From Leptobacterium sp964389205 (GTDB taxonomy: Bacteria; Bacteroidota; Bacteroidia; Flavobacteriales; Flavobacteriaceae), in NCBI GenBank assembly GCA_964389205.1, contig CAYMDH010000021.1, positions 1 to 55,361 on the forward strand: 55,361 nucleotides of DNA, in the 5' to 3' direction. Below the pieces are notes generated by a model. The model did no database searches, was not told the origin of the DNA, and saw only the letters and a list, made by a program, of their open reading frames with translations. Shown here piece after piece: positions 1-9,554 of the stretch. Made by a program: the position numbers and the translations under genes. Positions within the stretch are counted from its first letter, which is position 1; each line of letters starts with the position of its first letter.

Positions 1-24
1 CGGGTTTTAAAACCCGCCTTGTTT
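1..24. terminator. Partial hairpin cut by the left window edge
   Basis: CGGGTTTTAAAACCCG is a perfect palindrome at positions 1-16. It is followed by CCTTG and a TTTT run, so the complete stem probably extends left of the window. It could end the lipoprotein operon on the minus strand, a plus-strand gene outside the window, or both. The missing left arm limits certainty. Confidence 0.5.
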
Positions 25-110
25 TCTATTTACACAGTTTTTTGGACACTACCTTTTTTATTTTATAAATGATATAAAAGACAATGTTTACTTAACAATT
101 CAAAATATTT

Positions 111-575
111 CTATTTTACTGTATCTAGTTTTATTATTTGTGATCTTGCTTTCTCAATTTGATTTTTATTCCCTATATAATAGATAGCAAATTTTAAACG
201 CTCTTCACCTTTTTCATACTTTTTCAAAAAATTACCTACAGAAGGTCCATATCCTACAACAGTATCTTCTGGAATTTCATTATAAGGTTTATAATTGATG
301 AGCGTTTTTTCGCTTATCCTCTTATAATAAAATAAAGGGAAATCTCCTATCCCGTTATTATCTGAAAATTGTGTTTTCAAAATTCCATTTTCTGGAATTA
401 CATAAACTCTTTTATTATCGTAATAATTAACTGGTTCTCCATCTTCTTGATTAAATATTACAATTACCCTACCAATGTAATTTTCATTAATAATAACTAT
501 TTCACTTTCACTCTTATTACAGCTTACTAAGGCCAGTAATATTAAAAATACTATTCCTGTTTTCTTAATCATCAT
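111..575 (-). CDS. Small DUF6843-like lipoprotein, last gene of the RHS operon
   Basis: A 154 aa protein that starts with two Met residues and a hydrophobic signal segment ending in a lipobox (LVSC, Cys19 followed by Asn), so it is probably a periplasmic or outer-membrane-anchored lipoprotein. The mature part (QEDGEPVNYYDNKRVYVIPE, then YYIGNKNQIEKA) resembles the DUF6843 family as I remember it; its biochemical role is unknown. It starts 13 bp after the stop of the RHS-core gene and is surely cotranscribed. A small gene directly after an RHS protein with a variable tail is where an immunity gene usually lies. The lipoprotein nature would fit protection in the periplasm, but nothing in the sequence proves that role. 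Confidence 0.75.
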   Translation of the reverse strand: MMIKKTGIVFLILLALVSCNKSESEIVIINENYIGRVIVIFNQEDGEPVNYYDNKRVYVIPENGILKTQFSDNNGIGDFPLFYYKRISEKTLINYKPYNEIPEDTVVGYGPSVGNFLKKYEKGEERLKFAIYYIGNKNQIEKARSQIIKLDTVK

Positions 576-588
576 AATTCACAAAAAT

Positions 589-3500
589 TTAATTTTTATC
601 ACCCGAACCTTCTGTACTTCCTGTACTTCCTGTACTTCCTGTACTTCCTGTACTAATTAAACTATTCCATTCTTCTATACTATAGCTTTTACCTCCTGAT
701 AATATGCTTTTAAAATTATTTTCTTTATCAAATTTAATTTGTAAACTTACATCAAATAATTCATCCTCTTTATCTGGTCCAAAGAGAGTTAGCAGATTTC
801 CAGTTTCTATAAAACCTCCAAGGAAAACATTTGTTCCTGATTCATCAGTTATAAATGCTTCAGTGCTTGGAAAATCTCCCCCTGTGAAAGTTCCTGTAAT
901 AGTTAATATTCCTGCTTCACTATCTTCGGTAACACTCAATTTAGCATATACATCTATTTCTGGTGTTATAAATCCAGGCGTTACAGGGTTTGCTCCTGAA
1001 TGCTCAAATTCAAAAGTAGCTGTATTTCCTGAAAACCCTCTATTTGATATTTCTGAAAATGAATCTGTAGACGTCTTAGCTATAGTAGGAATAGGAGGAT
1101 ATCCACCTGGTGTCCCTAAAAATATAGACACATCACTAATGTTAGTGGCATCCGAAACACTCTTATTTATTGGATCAACTATAAATGATGAATCAATTCT
1201 TGATTCACCAGTGAAGGAAATACCTCTACCATCGCCTAATCCAGTTCCTAACGTCCCTGGTATGATCGGTGCAGAAATAAAAGATCTAATATGTATAGGC
1301 CATGGCATCATACCATCTGGGTCTATAAAATGTATAGGATTATTAAAAGCATAATTATATGGTGAATGTCTTCGCATTTGCTCAGCTAAAGGATCTAAAT
1401 TCATCCATCTTCCAATAGTAGGATCATAATTACGTGCCATAATATCTACCCAACCTAATCCAACTCCATCTTGTTCTTCTTTCCCTCCAAAACCATATTT
1501 GTGATCTCTAGCTGCTCCTTGGATATTATTATGTTTTAAACCAAAAGGGAAATAATCATTTTCTTCTCGTATTTCAATTTTTGTTAACACACCGTCTTCA
1601 TTATCATCACTATACGATAAACGAATATTATCCAAATGATCTTTATATTGATAGATATAATCATAAGAATTTTCATTAGGCTCTATATAACCTTCTGCCA
1701 TATTAAAAAATTGCAATTGATTATTTTCATAAATGTAATTCCCAGCATAATCTGTAGTAATAATTACTCCACTATCATTATCATTTACAATTTTTTTCAA
1801 TTTGCCTCCTAATGCATCATATACATAATCAATAATTCCATTATTTTCAGAATTAGCAATGGTAACTTTTGTAGGTAAGTTTAAATGATTGTACTCTATA
1901 CCAGTGATTCCTTTATTTTTATCAACAATCATATTTCCATTGATATCATAATTATAATCATCTCCAGAAGTATTTCCATCTTTAAAGCCTTCATCTCCTT
2001 TACTAAAGTGAGCATAATTATCAGTAACATTCAATAATTTATTACCTGCATCATAGGTGTAATTTAAATTATCAATTTCATTAAAAAATGTGTTTTCTCC
2101 AAAAACTAGTGTGCGTTTAAGCCCTAATATGTTACCATTCTTATCATAAGTTACATCCTTTAATGCTCCTTTTCCTGTGCTTTCTATAATTCTATCTAAA
2201 GCATCATATTGATATAAAGAAAAGTTTGTGCTACTTGTTTCATTATTAATACTTGTCCAACGCGAACCACTAATATTACCATTAAATAATTCTTCTCCAG
2301 GCCCTTCTATTAAACTTGTATTATTATAATACAATTGAAAAGCAAAAAGATCTGTATCCAAATTATCTGTATTATTAATATTAGTCATCCAACCCCTTAC
2401 ATTATATTTATAATCTATTTCTTGTAATGGATTATTTATTGTATTTCCTGCTTTTTTCTTGATTAAAAACCCTAAATCATCATATTCATTAGCTACAATA
2501 AGTTCTGAATTCCCATTTAATTCTTGTATTTGAGTTTTTAACTTAGCTTGATTATCATATTTAAAACGTTCTATCACTACTATTGGAGAATTATCTCCTT
2601 TAATGTGACTAGTTTTAGTTTGAAGTGCTTTTCCTGAAAAATCCAACTGAGTTTCTAAAATATCTTCGGTATCTAAATACTCATTTTTAGTATGTATATA
2701 AATAACTCTTCCTTTGGCATCATAAGCTGTCAATGTAGTTACCCAATCATTAGTATCTAATACTCTTACTTTAATTATTGTAGGAAGTCCTTGAGTATTA
2801 TTTGTAATAGCCTGTCCCAAAACAGTACCTACAGGTTTTGTCAAACCATCCCTAGCAGTATTATAATCATCATAATAATTAATAGTATGTATTTCATCTA
2901 AAAAACCTGGTTTAGACCTGTCCGTATAATAAATAGGTATTCCAGCTATCTCATTGAGATCATTTATTTGTTCTTCAAACTCATAAATATTGTTTGGATC
3001 ACTAATTATATTTTGAAATACATCTCTAGAAGTATTAGCCTTTTTAATTCCAGTATAAGCAATACGCCCAAATGCATCATATTTGGTAAACAACCATTCA
3101 TCTTTCTCTTTCTCCGTATTGTTTCTTCGTTGATTTGCGTGTTGAGTTAACAAAGATCTATTTGATTTATCATAAACTATATATTCCCAATCTTTTCCTG
3201 GAATCTTCTTTTCTATTAAACGATTTCTGTAATCATAAATATATTGATACATCAATTCTGTATACTCCACCGAGCTTATACCATCAATAGTATTAATTTT
3301 TGGAGTCAATACAAAAGAAAGGTTTTCAAAATCATTATATACATAATAAGTATCATGCGACTCTTCTCCATTGTATGTTCGCTTTAATACTACTCTACCT
3401 TGTTTATCTATAAATTCTTCAATGGTATGGTTTTTTGAAGAAGTTCCGTCATGATTTTCATCTCTAGTAATGTTTTTATATAATTCTCCCGCTTCATAAT

Positions 3501-4278
3501 AACCTGCATTTATAAATGTTGGTTTATTAATTCCATCTATAAAGTTTGTTCTAGCATCAAAATAACGTACTTCCTCAAATACATTTGTTTTATATTCATA
3601 TTCAATCTCATGACCTCCTCCAATGCGCCAATCATATCCTGGTGCAGATTCTCTCTTCAAACCTTTATTAAAAATAGCATCTCCATATTCTTTTTCTAAA
3701 TAAGGATTTGGAAACGATGAATGTATATCTAAACTGTAGTTTTCAACATAATAATCATTTACTTTATCTAGTGCGTCTGATCGATATAAAGCATTATCTC
3801 CAATTGCCGGATAGGGTAAATATTCTTTGCTCAATCTTCCTAATGCATCATAGACCACTGGAGTAACTAAATCGTACAATTCTGATGTGAATTTTATAGA
3901 AACACTTTGTTTTAAACGCCCTAATCCATCATAATAGTCTACTTTTTCAATTACATCACTTGTATTTTCAATACCTTCTGGATTATTAAGTTCTGTTTGA
4001 TAACTCCTCCTAAAAATATAATTATCTGTTGTTAGCATAGGAGGTGTATAAATACTTTTGTCTATTACAAAAAGTACTGTACTTCCTAGCTTAAAATGAC
4101 TCTCTGGTTTGATAGTAATACTTCGGGTCGCATCTACAGTTATTGTATTAGATGAAGATTCTATAATATAGTTAGTCTCTTCTCTGTCTATTTGAACTTG
4201 TGAATGTGCCACAAGAACAAATGAAAACACAAAAACTATTGCTATGTATTTTATAAATATATGTTTTTTAGTATACAT
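589..4278 (-). CDS. Exported DUF6443/RHS-repeat core protein with a variable C-terminal tail
   Basis: 1229 aa. A signal peptide (about residues 1-26, ending AHSQ) is followed by a DUF6443-type domain (about 80-190, YDGLGRLKQ and YDALGRLSKEYLP), many YD/RHS repeats (YDNQAKL, YDALDRI, YDINGNM) and the RHS-associated core at about 908-989 (YFPFGLKH, KYGFGGKEEQD, ARNYDPTIGRWMNLDPLAE, FIDPDG). The roughly 240-residue tail after DPDG is not a toxin family I recognise; it includes FTGGDFPSTEAF and ends in Thr-Gly-Ser repeats. RHS shells typically enclose a C-terminal payload, so an effector role is plausible. Third gene of a minus-strand operon, 11 bp after the upstream gene and 13 bp before the lipoprotein. 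It has no T9SS sorting domain. Confidence 0.88.
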   Translation of the reverse strand: MYTKKHIFIKYIAIVFVFSFVLVAHSQVQIDREETNYIIESSSNTITVDATRSITIKPESHFKLGSTVLFVIDKSIYTPPMLTTDNYIFRRSYQTELNNPEGIENTSDVIEKVDYYDGLGRLKQSVSIKFTSELYDLVTPVVYDALGRLSKEYLPYPAIGDNALYRSDALDKVNDYYVENYSLDIHSSFPNPYLEKEYGDAIFNKGLKRESAPGYDWRIGGGHEIEYEYKTNVFEEVRYFDARTNFIDGINKPTFINAGYYEAGELYKNITRDENHDGTSSKNHTIEEFIDKQGRVVLKRTYNGEESHDTYYVYNDFENLSFVLTPKINTIDGISSVEYTELMYQYIYDYRNRLIEKKIPGKDWEYIVYDKSNRSLLTQHANQRRNNTEKEKDEWLFTKYDAFGRIAYTGIKKANTSRDVFQNIISDPNNIYEFEEQINDLNEIAGIPIYYTDRSKPGFLDEIHTINYYDDYNTARDGLTKPVGTVLGQAITNNTQGLPTIIKVRVLDTNDWVTTLTAYDAKGRVIYIHTKNEYLDTEDILETQLDFSGKALQTKTSHIKGDNSPIVVIERFKYDNQAKLKTQIQELNGNSELIVANEYDDLGFLIKKKAGNTINNPLQEIDYKYNVRGWMTNINNTDNLDTDLFAFQLYYNNTSLIEGPGEELFNGNISGSRWTSINNETSSTNFSLYQYDALDRIIESTGKGALKDVTYDKNGNILGLKRTLVFGENTFFNEIDNLNYTYDAGNKLLNVTDNYAHFSKGDEGFKDGNTSGDDYNYDINGNMIVDKNKGITGIEYNHLNLPTKVTIANSENNGIIDYVYDALGGKLKKIVNDNDSGVIITTDYAGNYIYENNQLQFFNMAEGYIEPNENSYDYIYQYKDHLDNIRLSYSDDNEDGVLTKIEIREENDYFPFGLKHNNIQGAARDHKYGFGGKEEQDGVGLGWVDIMARNYDPTIGRWMNLDPLAEQMRRHSPYNYAFNNPIHFIDPDGMMPWPIHIRSFISAPIIPGTLGTGLGDGRGISFTGESRIDSSFIVDPINKSVSDATNISDVSIFLGTPGGYPPIPTIAKTSTDSFSEISNRGFSGNTATFEFEHSGANPVTPGFITPEIDVYAKLSVTEDSEAGILTITGTFTGGDFPSTEAFITDESGTNVFLGGFIETGNLLTLFGPDKEDELFDVSLQIKFDKENNFKSILSGGKSYSIEEWNSLISTGSTGSTGSTGSTEGSGDKN
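613..654. repeat. 9-bp tandem repeat in the 3' end of the RHS gene
   Basis: TGTACTTCC occurs four times in a row (613-621, 622-630, 631-639, 640-648), followed by a partial fifth copy to 654. The unit is a multiple of three and encodes the Ser-Thr-Gly repeats near the protein C-terminus, so copy number can change without shifting the frame. Confidence 0.95.
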
Positions 4279-4289
4279 AATTGTTTCTT

Positions 4290-7200
4290 TTATTGTTGAT
4301 TCTCCTGATCATCATTTCCGGTTCCGCCTCCATTGCCATCGCCACCTGTTCCACTACAAGGTCTATTATTACTTTGAATAATTCTAGTGGATGTCAACCC
4401 ATTGCTAGTAGTTACTAATTTCATCCATTTTCGAGTATTACATGATACACTTAATCTAAATGTAGGTAACGACCCTGAAGAGCTACTCTCAAAATCAGAA
4501 CTACTCGTTCCAATACCTCTAAACCATCTGTAGGTAAAATTACCGTTACCGCCACTCGCTGTCGCTATAAATTCTTGATGAGAATTACTTGAACTCCCGT
4601 AGTTTACATTTACTATAAGTTGATTAGGTGAACTACCATTTCCATTATTTTGTCTAACATATCGATATTGATTCTCGTTAATCAAATGTCTATTGTCATC
4701 CCTTATATATTGTAATCTATTAAAATCGTCATATTCATAATACATAGTATAATTTCTAGCATCCGTAATACTTGTAACTCCTATGATAGCATTATATGTA
4801 TAAGTAGTTACTTGTGCATTAGACATCGTAAAATGAGATCGTATTTTATGAATTTCATTTCGCATTCCTGATGCACTAATTTTAGGACCAATATTGGTCT
4901 CGTTAATAGAAGCCATGTTTAACCCAATAACACTATTAGTTATTTGATCATAAGTAGCGTTGACAACCCTAGCTACTGGATACCTATTTCCATAACCCCA
5001 AAGAATACTTATTGGGACATTATCATTACCATGATACTCTAATATATTTCCATGAATATCATACCTATCTATTACTAAATTTGTGTATGTATTTAAATCT
5101 TTCTTTTTAAAGTTTGTTTGCTTTGGTAGAGGTGTTCCTCCGTTATTTATATAGCCTGAAGTATTATATCCAAAAATCTGTTCTTCGAAGTTTAATTGCT
5201 CTCCATTTAAATAATCTCTCTTTTGTATATAATTATTAATTTGATTTTTTTGGTCTAATACATTATTAATTGTTATTCCACTTTCAAAAGGATAGGTAAA
5301 AGTAGTTCTGGCAATATCTCCATTACTTAATGTAACTTCTTGTTCTTTAAGCATTGTAGGTTTAAGAACTGAATATTTATAATTGGTGATTATAGCATTT
5401 TCTTGATTTTCATCAAACGTTTTCTCTTCTGACTTTACTAATTGATAACTTCCATTGGTTTCTGTATACTTACCAATATTGAGCCTATATCCATTATGTG
5501 AAATAAGCGAAGTCCCAGAAAAAGGATCATATACATAACCAGGGAACCTATAAGTAACATAGATCCTATACCCAATGGTATAACGTATATTAGCATGTGT
5601 TTTTTCTTCATAAGTATTATTTAATTGATATGTTTTATTACCATTAACATCTTTCACTATTCTTTCTGATAATAAACCTCTTTGATGAGCCCGCTCCTGT
5701 GATGGAGGAGCAAAAGGGCTCTCATAAGGGTCTAAAACACTCAATATACTTCCCTCTTTAGTATTTAAAGGTTTATCTTGGAATGCAAACTCAAAATAAT
5801 TATCAGATAGGCGTTCGTCAGGATTAGAATTTAAATTTTTATACTTACTAATTTCTTTGCTACCATCAGCGTATTCTTTAATTACTTCTTCATACCCAAC
5901 ATTAGAACCGTTTAAATCTAGAAGTTCATTTAATGAGCTTGAACGAGTATTCTCTCCTGACAAAAATTGAGGTAATGTATGTCCGTCTGGAAGAAAGATA
6001 GTATTTACAATAGTTCTATTTTGGGTATATATTGGTTTATTATATTCAATTCCGCTACTAATATTGGTTCCTTCTTTAATATACTTATATACAGTAATAA
6101 TTGGGCTTTCATTATTGTCATTATCTTCTATAGATGATATTCTTAATCCACCTGTACTCATATTTGAGGTTCCAGATCGGTAAGTGTTCAAAGAATAATT
6201 AAATTTAGTAAATCCTCCTGTTGCATAGGAGATTTCTGTAAGGATATTAGCTTTTGTAGTGTTCTCATTTGGAGACCTATATGCATTTATATTTAAAGGA
6301 TCGTTTCTTGGAATAAAATCTGTTAAACCATTTCCATTATAATATCCCCAATGGTCAATCTCTGGTGAATTTCGTTTTGGAAGCTCTGTAGTATTATATT
6401 CAAATCGATACTTTTCTATACTCTTTTCAAATTCATATTCCTCATCAATACTTTCTAATTTCAGGCGTTTACATTCTTGATCAATGCAATTTTCTTTTGA
6501 GTTAAAATATGATTGATTTAGTATAATCGTTTTAATCAAATCATCTCTGTGATTGTATAACTTTAATTCTGTTATTCTATTGGCTCCGCTTAAATCTTCT
6601 CGATCATTAACATTCGTAAGTGTTACATATCCAAATCTAGAATTGATTTTTTGAGGGGTCAATGGATTCATAACTACTCTTTCATTTTCGATTTTCATAT
6701 ATCCTGTTAAATCAGGTCCAAAAGAATTATACTCTTCAATAATATTTTTATATGTAATATCTGTTCCTTTTTTATATTCATAGGTGAAATTTTCCCCTGT
6801 AGGTGTTTCTATTTCACTTAAATACCAAGCTACATCATATTGTCTTTCTTCTTCTGGCAACTCAATGTTTGCAAAATTTATAATCTCAGATTGTTCTCGT
6901 TCATTTTCAGTTATTCCAAGCTTATATGCATTTCCATTTTTATCAATTACTGTCCAATAGTCATTTACGCTTCTTGGGCCAAAAGGAGGTAACATTTTAA
7001 AATCCTGCTCTGGAGTCATAATAACTTCTCCTTGAGCATCTATAGTAAATCTACCCGAAGCACCTAAAATATTAAAGTAGTATATATCTGGTTCTGAATC
7101 TACAATTCCAAGTGCGTATCCAGACAGAGATCCATTTGTAATATCTTCTAGAGAAGAAACATTATTAAGTATTAATCCTGATTCCACATAACCTTGAGGT

Positions 7201-7538
7201 AAGTCATCAGGTAAACTTCTCACTACTCTTGTAATTACACCTCCCGTATTCAATGTCCAACCAAGGCCAACTGCACTAGATACCTCATTTACCTTATTTC
7301 CTGCAGAGTGATAACTTAATGAGATCGGTATATTGATATCTTTTCCTTTTAATTCCAAAAGCGGTAAATTAATATTTGCGATACCTGTATATTCGTTAAC
7401 AGGTATTTTAGCATACTCTGATAAAGCACTTGCTTCTGGTGAGGGCGGAAATATATTTTCTCCTATTCCTATTGATTGACTATTAATACTTTGAATACCA
7501 AAAAAGCTAATCAAAAATATTTTGAATATTAATCTCAT
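4290..7538 (-). CDS. Exported SpvB/RHS-like repeat protein
   Basis: 1082 aa with a signal peptide (about 1-20). Its N-terminal region (PEASALSEYAKIPVNEYTG, then INIPISLSYHSAGNKVNEVS and VGLGWTLNTGGVITR) is the typical start of flavobacterial RHS-type shell proteins and resembles SpvB/TcaC-like beta-propeller starts. RHS/YD-like repeats follow (YDIHGNILEY, YEYDDFNRLQYI). The C-terminus has an Ig/PKD-like segment (FIATASGGNGNFTYRWF) and a Gly/Asn-rich low-complexity end. Its ATG overlaps the stop of the upstream gene (ATGA, 7535-7538), so the two are translationally coupled. It probably forms a surface or secreted complex with the RHS-core protein downstream; this is inferred from gene order. 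There is no obvious T9SS C-terminal domain. Confidence 0.85.
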   Translation of the reverse strand: MRLIFKIFLISFFGIQSINSQSIGIGENIFPPSPEASALSEYAKIPVNEYTGIANINLPLLELKGKDINIPISLSYHSAGNKVNEVSSAVGLGWTLNTGGVITRVVRSLPDDLPQGYVESGLILNNVSSLEDITNGSLSGYALGIVDSEPDIYYFNILGASGRFTIDAQGEVIMTPEQDFKMLPPFGPRSVNDYWTVIDKNGNAYKLGITENEREQSEIINFANIELPEEERQYDVAWYLSEIETPTGENFTYEYKKGTDITYKNIIEEYNSFGPDLTGYMKIENERVVMNPLTPQKINSRFGYVTLTNVNDREDLSGANRITELKLYNHRDDLIKTIILNQSYFNSKENCIDQECKRLKLESIDEEYEFEKSIEKYRFEYNTTELPKRNSPEIDHWGYYNGNGLTDFIPRNDPLNINAYRSPNENTTKANILTEISYATGGFTKFNYSLNTYRSGTSNMSTGGLRISSIEDNDNNESPIITVYKYIKEGTNISSGIEYNKPIYTQNRTIVNTIFLPDGHTLPQFLSGENTRSSSLNELLDLNGSNVGYEEVIKEYADGSKEISKYKNLNSNPDERLSDNYFEFAFQDKPLNTKEGSILSVLDPYESPFAPPSQERAHQRGLLSERIVKDVNGNKTYQLNNTYEEKTHANIRYTIGYRIYVTYRFPGYVYDPFSGTSLISHNGYRLNIGKYTETNGSYQLVKSEEKTFDENQENAIITNYKYSVLKPTMLKEQEVTLSNGDIARTTFTYPFESGITINNVLDQKNQINNYIQKRDYLNGEQLNFEEQIFGYNTSGYINNGGTPLPKQTNFKKKDLNTYTNLVIDRYDIHGNILEYHGNDNVPISILWGYGNRYPVARVVNATYDQITNSVIGLNMASINETNIGPKISASGMRNEIHKIRSHFTMSNAQVTTYTYNAIIGVTSITDARNYTMYYEYDDFNRLQYIRDDNRHLINENQYRYVRQNNGNGSSPNQLIVNVNYGSSSNSHQEFIATASGGNGNFTYRWFRGIGTSSSDFESSSSGSLPTFRLSVSCNTRKWMKLVTTSNGLTSTRIIQSNNRPCSGTGGDGNGGGTGNDDQENQQ

Positions 7539-9280
7539 TTTTTCACAGTATTAAGAAGTAATTGTTCTAGTTTTAATAATCGTTCTTCTTGTTCTTTGAG
7601 TTTTTGCTCTTGTTTTAAAATATAAAGCGTCAACTCCTCTATCTTTTCAAGAAGAAGTGCATTCATTTTTCCTAGTTCTACTCCATTTTCTTCTACTTCT
7701 TGTGCTGATGGAATATTGATAAGATGTCCTTTTTCTTTGATGTGTTTTGCTACTTCTGCAAGTGTTGGAAGTTTATAACCTTTTAAGAATACATAATCTG
7801 CCCAACCTGTTTCTACTTTTATTTCTTTAGCTCGTATTTTACCATTTACAGCCAATTTCCATTCACCTGGATTTGTGGTTCCAATACCTACATTTCCATT
7901 AACTGCCAAATGCGTTCCTATATCAATGTGCTGATTTGCACTATATCCTATTGCAATTCCTCTATATTGTGATTTATCTCCAGTATCTGGCTGTAAATGT
8001 AACGTGCTGTAATGCCTTCCATATGTACCACTTATATCGCTATGTCTAGATAAAATCCAAGAACGTCTGGTATTAGATGCTCCTCCAACGCCAATTTCAA
8101 ATGAATTGTTCGCATTCGTATATAATTGAAATATATCTCCTCTGGAAGTTTGACTTGGGTAATTTGCTGTAGTTTGATACTTATTTAAATGTAATTGTGC
8201 ATTTGGATTGATAGTTCCTATCCCTACATTTCCATCAGAATTTATAAGCATTCTGGTATTTTTATTGTTGGATCCTGTATTAAAATATACTCCATCAAAA
8301 GCATTAATACTCAAAGCATCTGGAGAACTTCCTTCATTGTTATTTGTTAAGATTGATAAATTGTACTTTTTAGTACTACTAAATCCTTCTCTAAAAAAGA
8401 TTCCTTTTTCATTGCCTTGATTATACGCATCTAATAAAATATTTCCTTCAATATGTACTTTTTCAGTAGGGTTACTATTTCCTACTCCTACATTTCCATT
8501 AGCATAATGAATATTATTCCCAGATTGTGCCCAAACACTAGGGCCTGAACTTCCCTCAACAGTAAGGCCTATACCATCTCGTAATTCTTCAATGGTAGGA
8601 GCGTTACTTTCGTCATACATTGTTGGAGCATAATAAAATAGTTGATCGCCTACAGAAGTACTGCTATTTTTGGTATTTGCTTTATGAGCAATTTTTGTTG
8701 CTCCTGCAGGAAAAATATAATCGACAAGCGTACCAACCTGATTCCCAGAAGCATCCCATATTTTTCCTTCTGGTGTTGAAATATTTGAGCCTTCTGCATG
8801 AATATATGCTTCAAGAAGATACCATTCGTTTAAAGTAGGTAGATTACATCCAAAATAAGGATTTGTACGAGGCGTACTATTGACTCTAGGTACACTTAAA
8901 AAATTGTCATTACTGTCATAAGCTGTAAAGCCAAAAAATTCTGATGGAGTAAACGAATTCAATTGCTTGACCCATAAGGTAAATCTATAGGTTTTATTGG
9001 ATTGTATATCAATTTTAGTCGTCGTCCAACCACCCGAATTTGTATTGCTTGTCGTATTATTTGTTATAGGGTCATGTATTGCTTTCCAAATGAGCACCTG
9101 TTCGGTTTGTGAGAAAGGACCATAATCAAGTTCACGGACATTTTCGTGTGAACTTCCATAGCGTCCAAATTCTGTAATATAACCTGTACCTTCGGTCCAT
9201 AATGAAGTATCTAACAAATTGTTTTGCGCAAAAGTGATTGCTGTAAAAAAAATAAAGAATAGTACTATTGGCTTTTTCAT
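7535..9280 (-). CDS. Exported fibre-like protein, first gene of the RHS operon
   Basis: 581 aa. A signal peptide (about 1-18, ending TFAQ) is followed by a beta-rich N-terminal region that looks like a carbohydrate-binding or jelly-roll domain (about 25-200). Repeated NVGIGTxNP motifs (about 260, 350, 465) are typical of Bacteroidota tail-fibre-like proteins. The C-terminal block is the usual LAVNGKIRAKEIKVETGWAD segment followed by a coiled coil (about 545-578, KLKEQEERLLKLEQ). Such proteins are thought to trimerise through the coiled coil. It is the promoter-proximal gene of the four-gene minus-strand operon, next to the tandem boxes at 9367-9409. No enzyme function can be assigned. Confidence 0.82.
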   Translation of the reverse strand: MKKPIVLFFIFFTAITFAQNNLLDTSLWTEGTGYITEFGRYGSSHENVRELDYGPFSQTEQVLIWKAIHDPITNNTTSNTNSGGWTTTKIDIQSNKTYRFTLWVKQLNSFTPSEFFGFTAYDSNDNFLSVPRVNSTPRTNPYFGCNLPTLNEWYLLEAYIHAEGSNISTPEGKIWDASGNQVGTLVDYIFPAGATKIAHKANTKNSSTSVGDQLFYYAPTMYDESNAPTIEELRDGIGLTVEGSSGPSVWAQSGNNIHYANGNVGVGNSNPTEKVHIEGNILLDAYNQGNEKGIFFREGFSSTKKYNLSILTNNNEGSSPDALSINAFDGVYFNTGSNNKNTRMLINSDGNVGIGTINPNAQLHLNKYQTTANYPSQTSRGDIFQLYTNANNSFEIGVGGASNTRRSWILSRHSDISGTYGRHYSTLHLQPDTGDKSQYRGIAIGYSANQHIDIGTHLAVNGNVGIGTTNPGEWKLAVNGKIRAKEIKVETGWADYVFLKGYKLPTLAEVAKHIKEKGHLINIPSAQEVEENGVELGKMNALLLEKIEELTLYILKQEQKLKEQEERLLKLEQLLLNTVKK

Positions 9281-9326
9281 TTTAATCGGTTTGTATTATT
9301 AAAAGAAGTTTGATTATTGTTTGAAA

Positions 9327-9334
9327 TAAAATTA
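9327..9334 (-). promoter_or_regulatory. Predicted -7 box of the RHS operon
   Basis: Read on the minus strand this is TAatTTTA, close to the Bacteroidota -7 consensus TAnnTTTG. It lies exactly 32 bp downstream of the 22-bp proximal regulatory box, the same distance as in both peptide promoters, and about 46 bp before the start codon of the fibre-like gene. Confidence 0.6.
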
Positions 9335-9366
9335 TACTGTAACAACTATGTAATCAAATACTTACT

Positions 9367-9409
9367 GCCGATGTTTATAAATATAGACCCAAGATTTATA
9401 AATCTAGAC
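9367..9409 (-). promoter_or_regulatory. Two tandem GTCTA-n-ATTTATAAA boxes upstream of the RHS operon
   Basis: On the minus strand GTCTAGATTTATAAA (9409-9395) is followed by GTCTATATTTATAAA (9388-9374). The 15-bp cores match each other except at the variable base and start 21 bp apart, two helical turns, as expected for two protein molecules on the same face. The same core occurs before both peptide genes. If the proximal box is counted as 22 bp like the others, it ends at 9367. I infer binding sites for the neighbouring AraC-type regulators. Confidence 0.72.
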
Positions 9410-9502
9410 ACTCTTTTTGTAAGGAAATTTTAAAAGAGAAAAATGTATGAATTGTTGAGGGGCATTATTTTAAATCTAAAAAAAAGAAGTTTTTTTATTC
9501 TT

Positions 9503-9531
9503 AGTTCAACATTATATATATAATTTGAACT
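9503..9531. repeat. AT-rich inverted repeat in the divergent promoter region
   Basis: AGTTCAA (9503-9509) and TTGAACT (9525-9531) flank the palindrome ATTATATATATAAT, giving a near-continuous 14-bp stem with one bulged C. There is no T-tract or gene end here, so it is not an obvious terminator. It could be an operator or a cruciform-prone site. Confidence 0.6.
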
Positions 9532-9554
9532 AACGGACGTAAGTAAAAACAAAA

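Noticed and set aside
31..53. Sequence resembling an insertion-sequence end (TTTTTTGGACACTACC)
   Set aside because: No second end, target duplication or transposase is in the window; the resemblance is from memory and too short.
613..654. CRISPR-like repeat
   Set aside because: The units are 9 bp without spacers and are coding; this is a simple tandem repeat.
704..1354. A 216-codon plus-strand open frame opposite the RHS gene
   Set aside because: It is fully antisense to the conserved RHS protein, has no signal or domain, and its Pro/Ser/Val-rich composition is that of a shadow frame.
9443..9523. 26-codon ORF in the divergent intergenic region
   Set aside because: It runs into the AT-rich hairpin, has no leader motif, no conserved counterpart before regulator 2 and no promoter.
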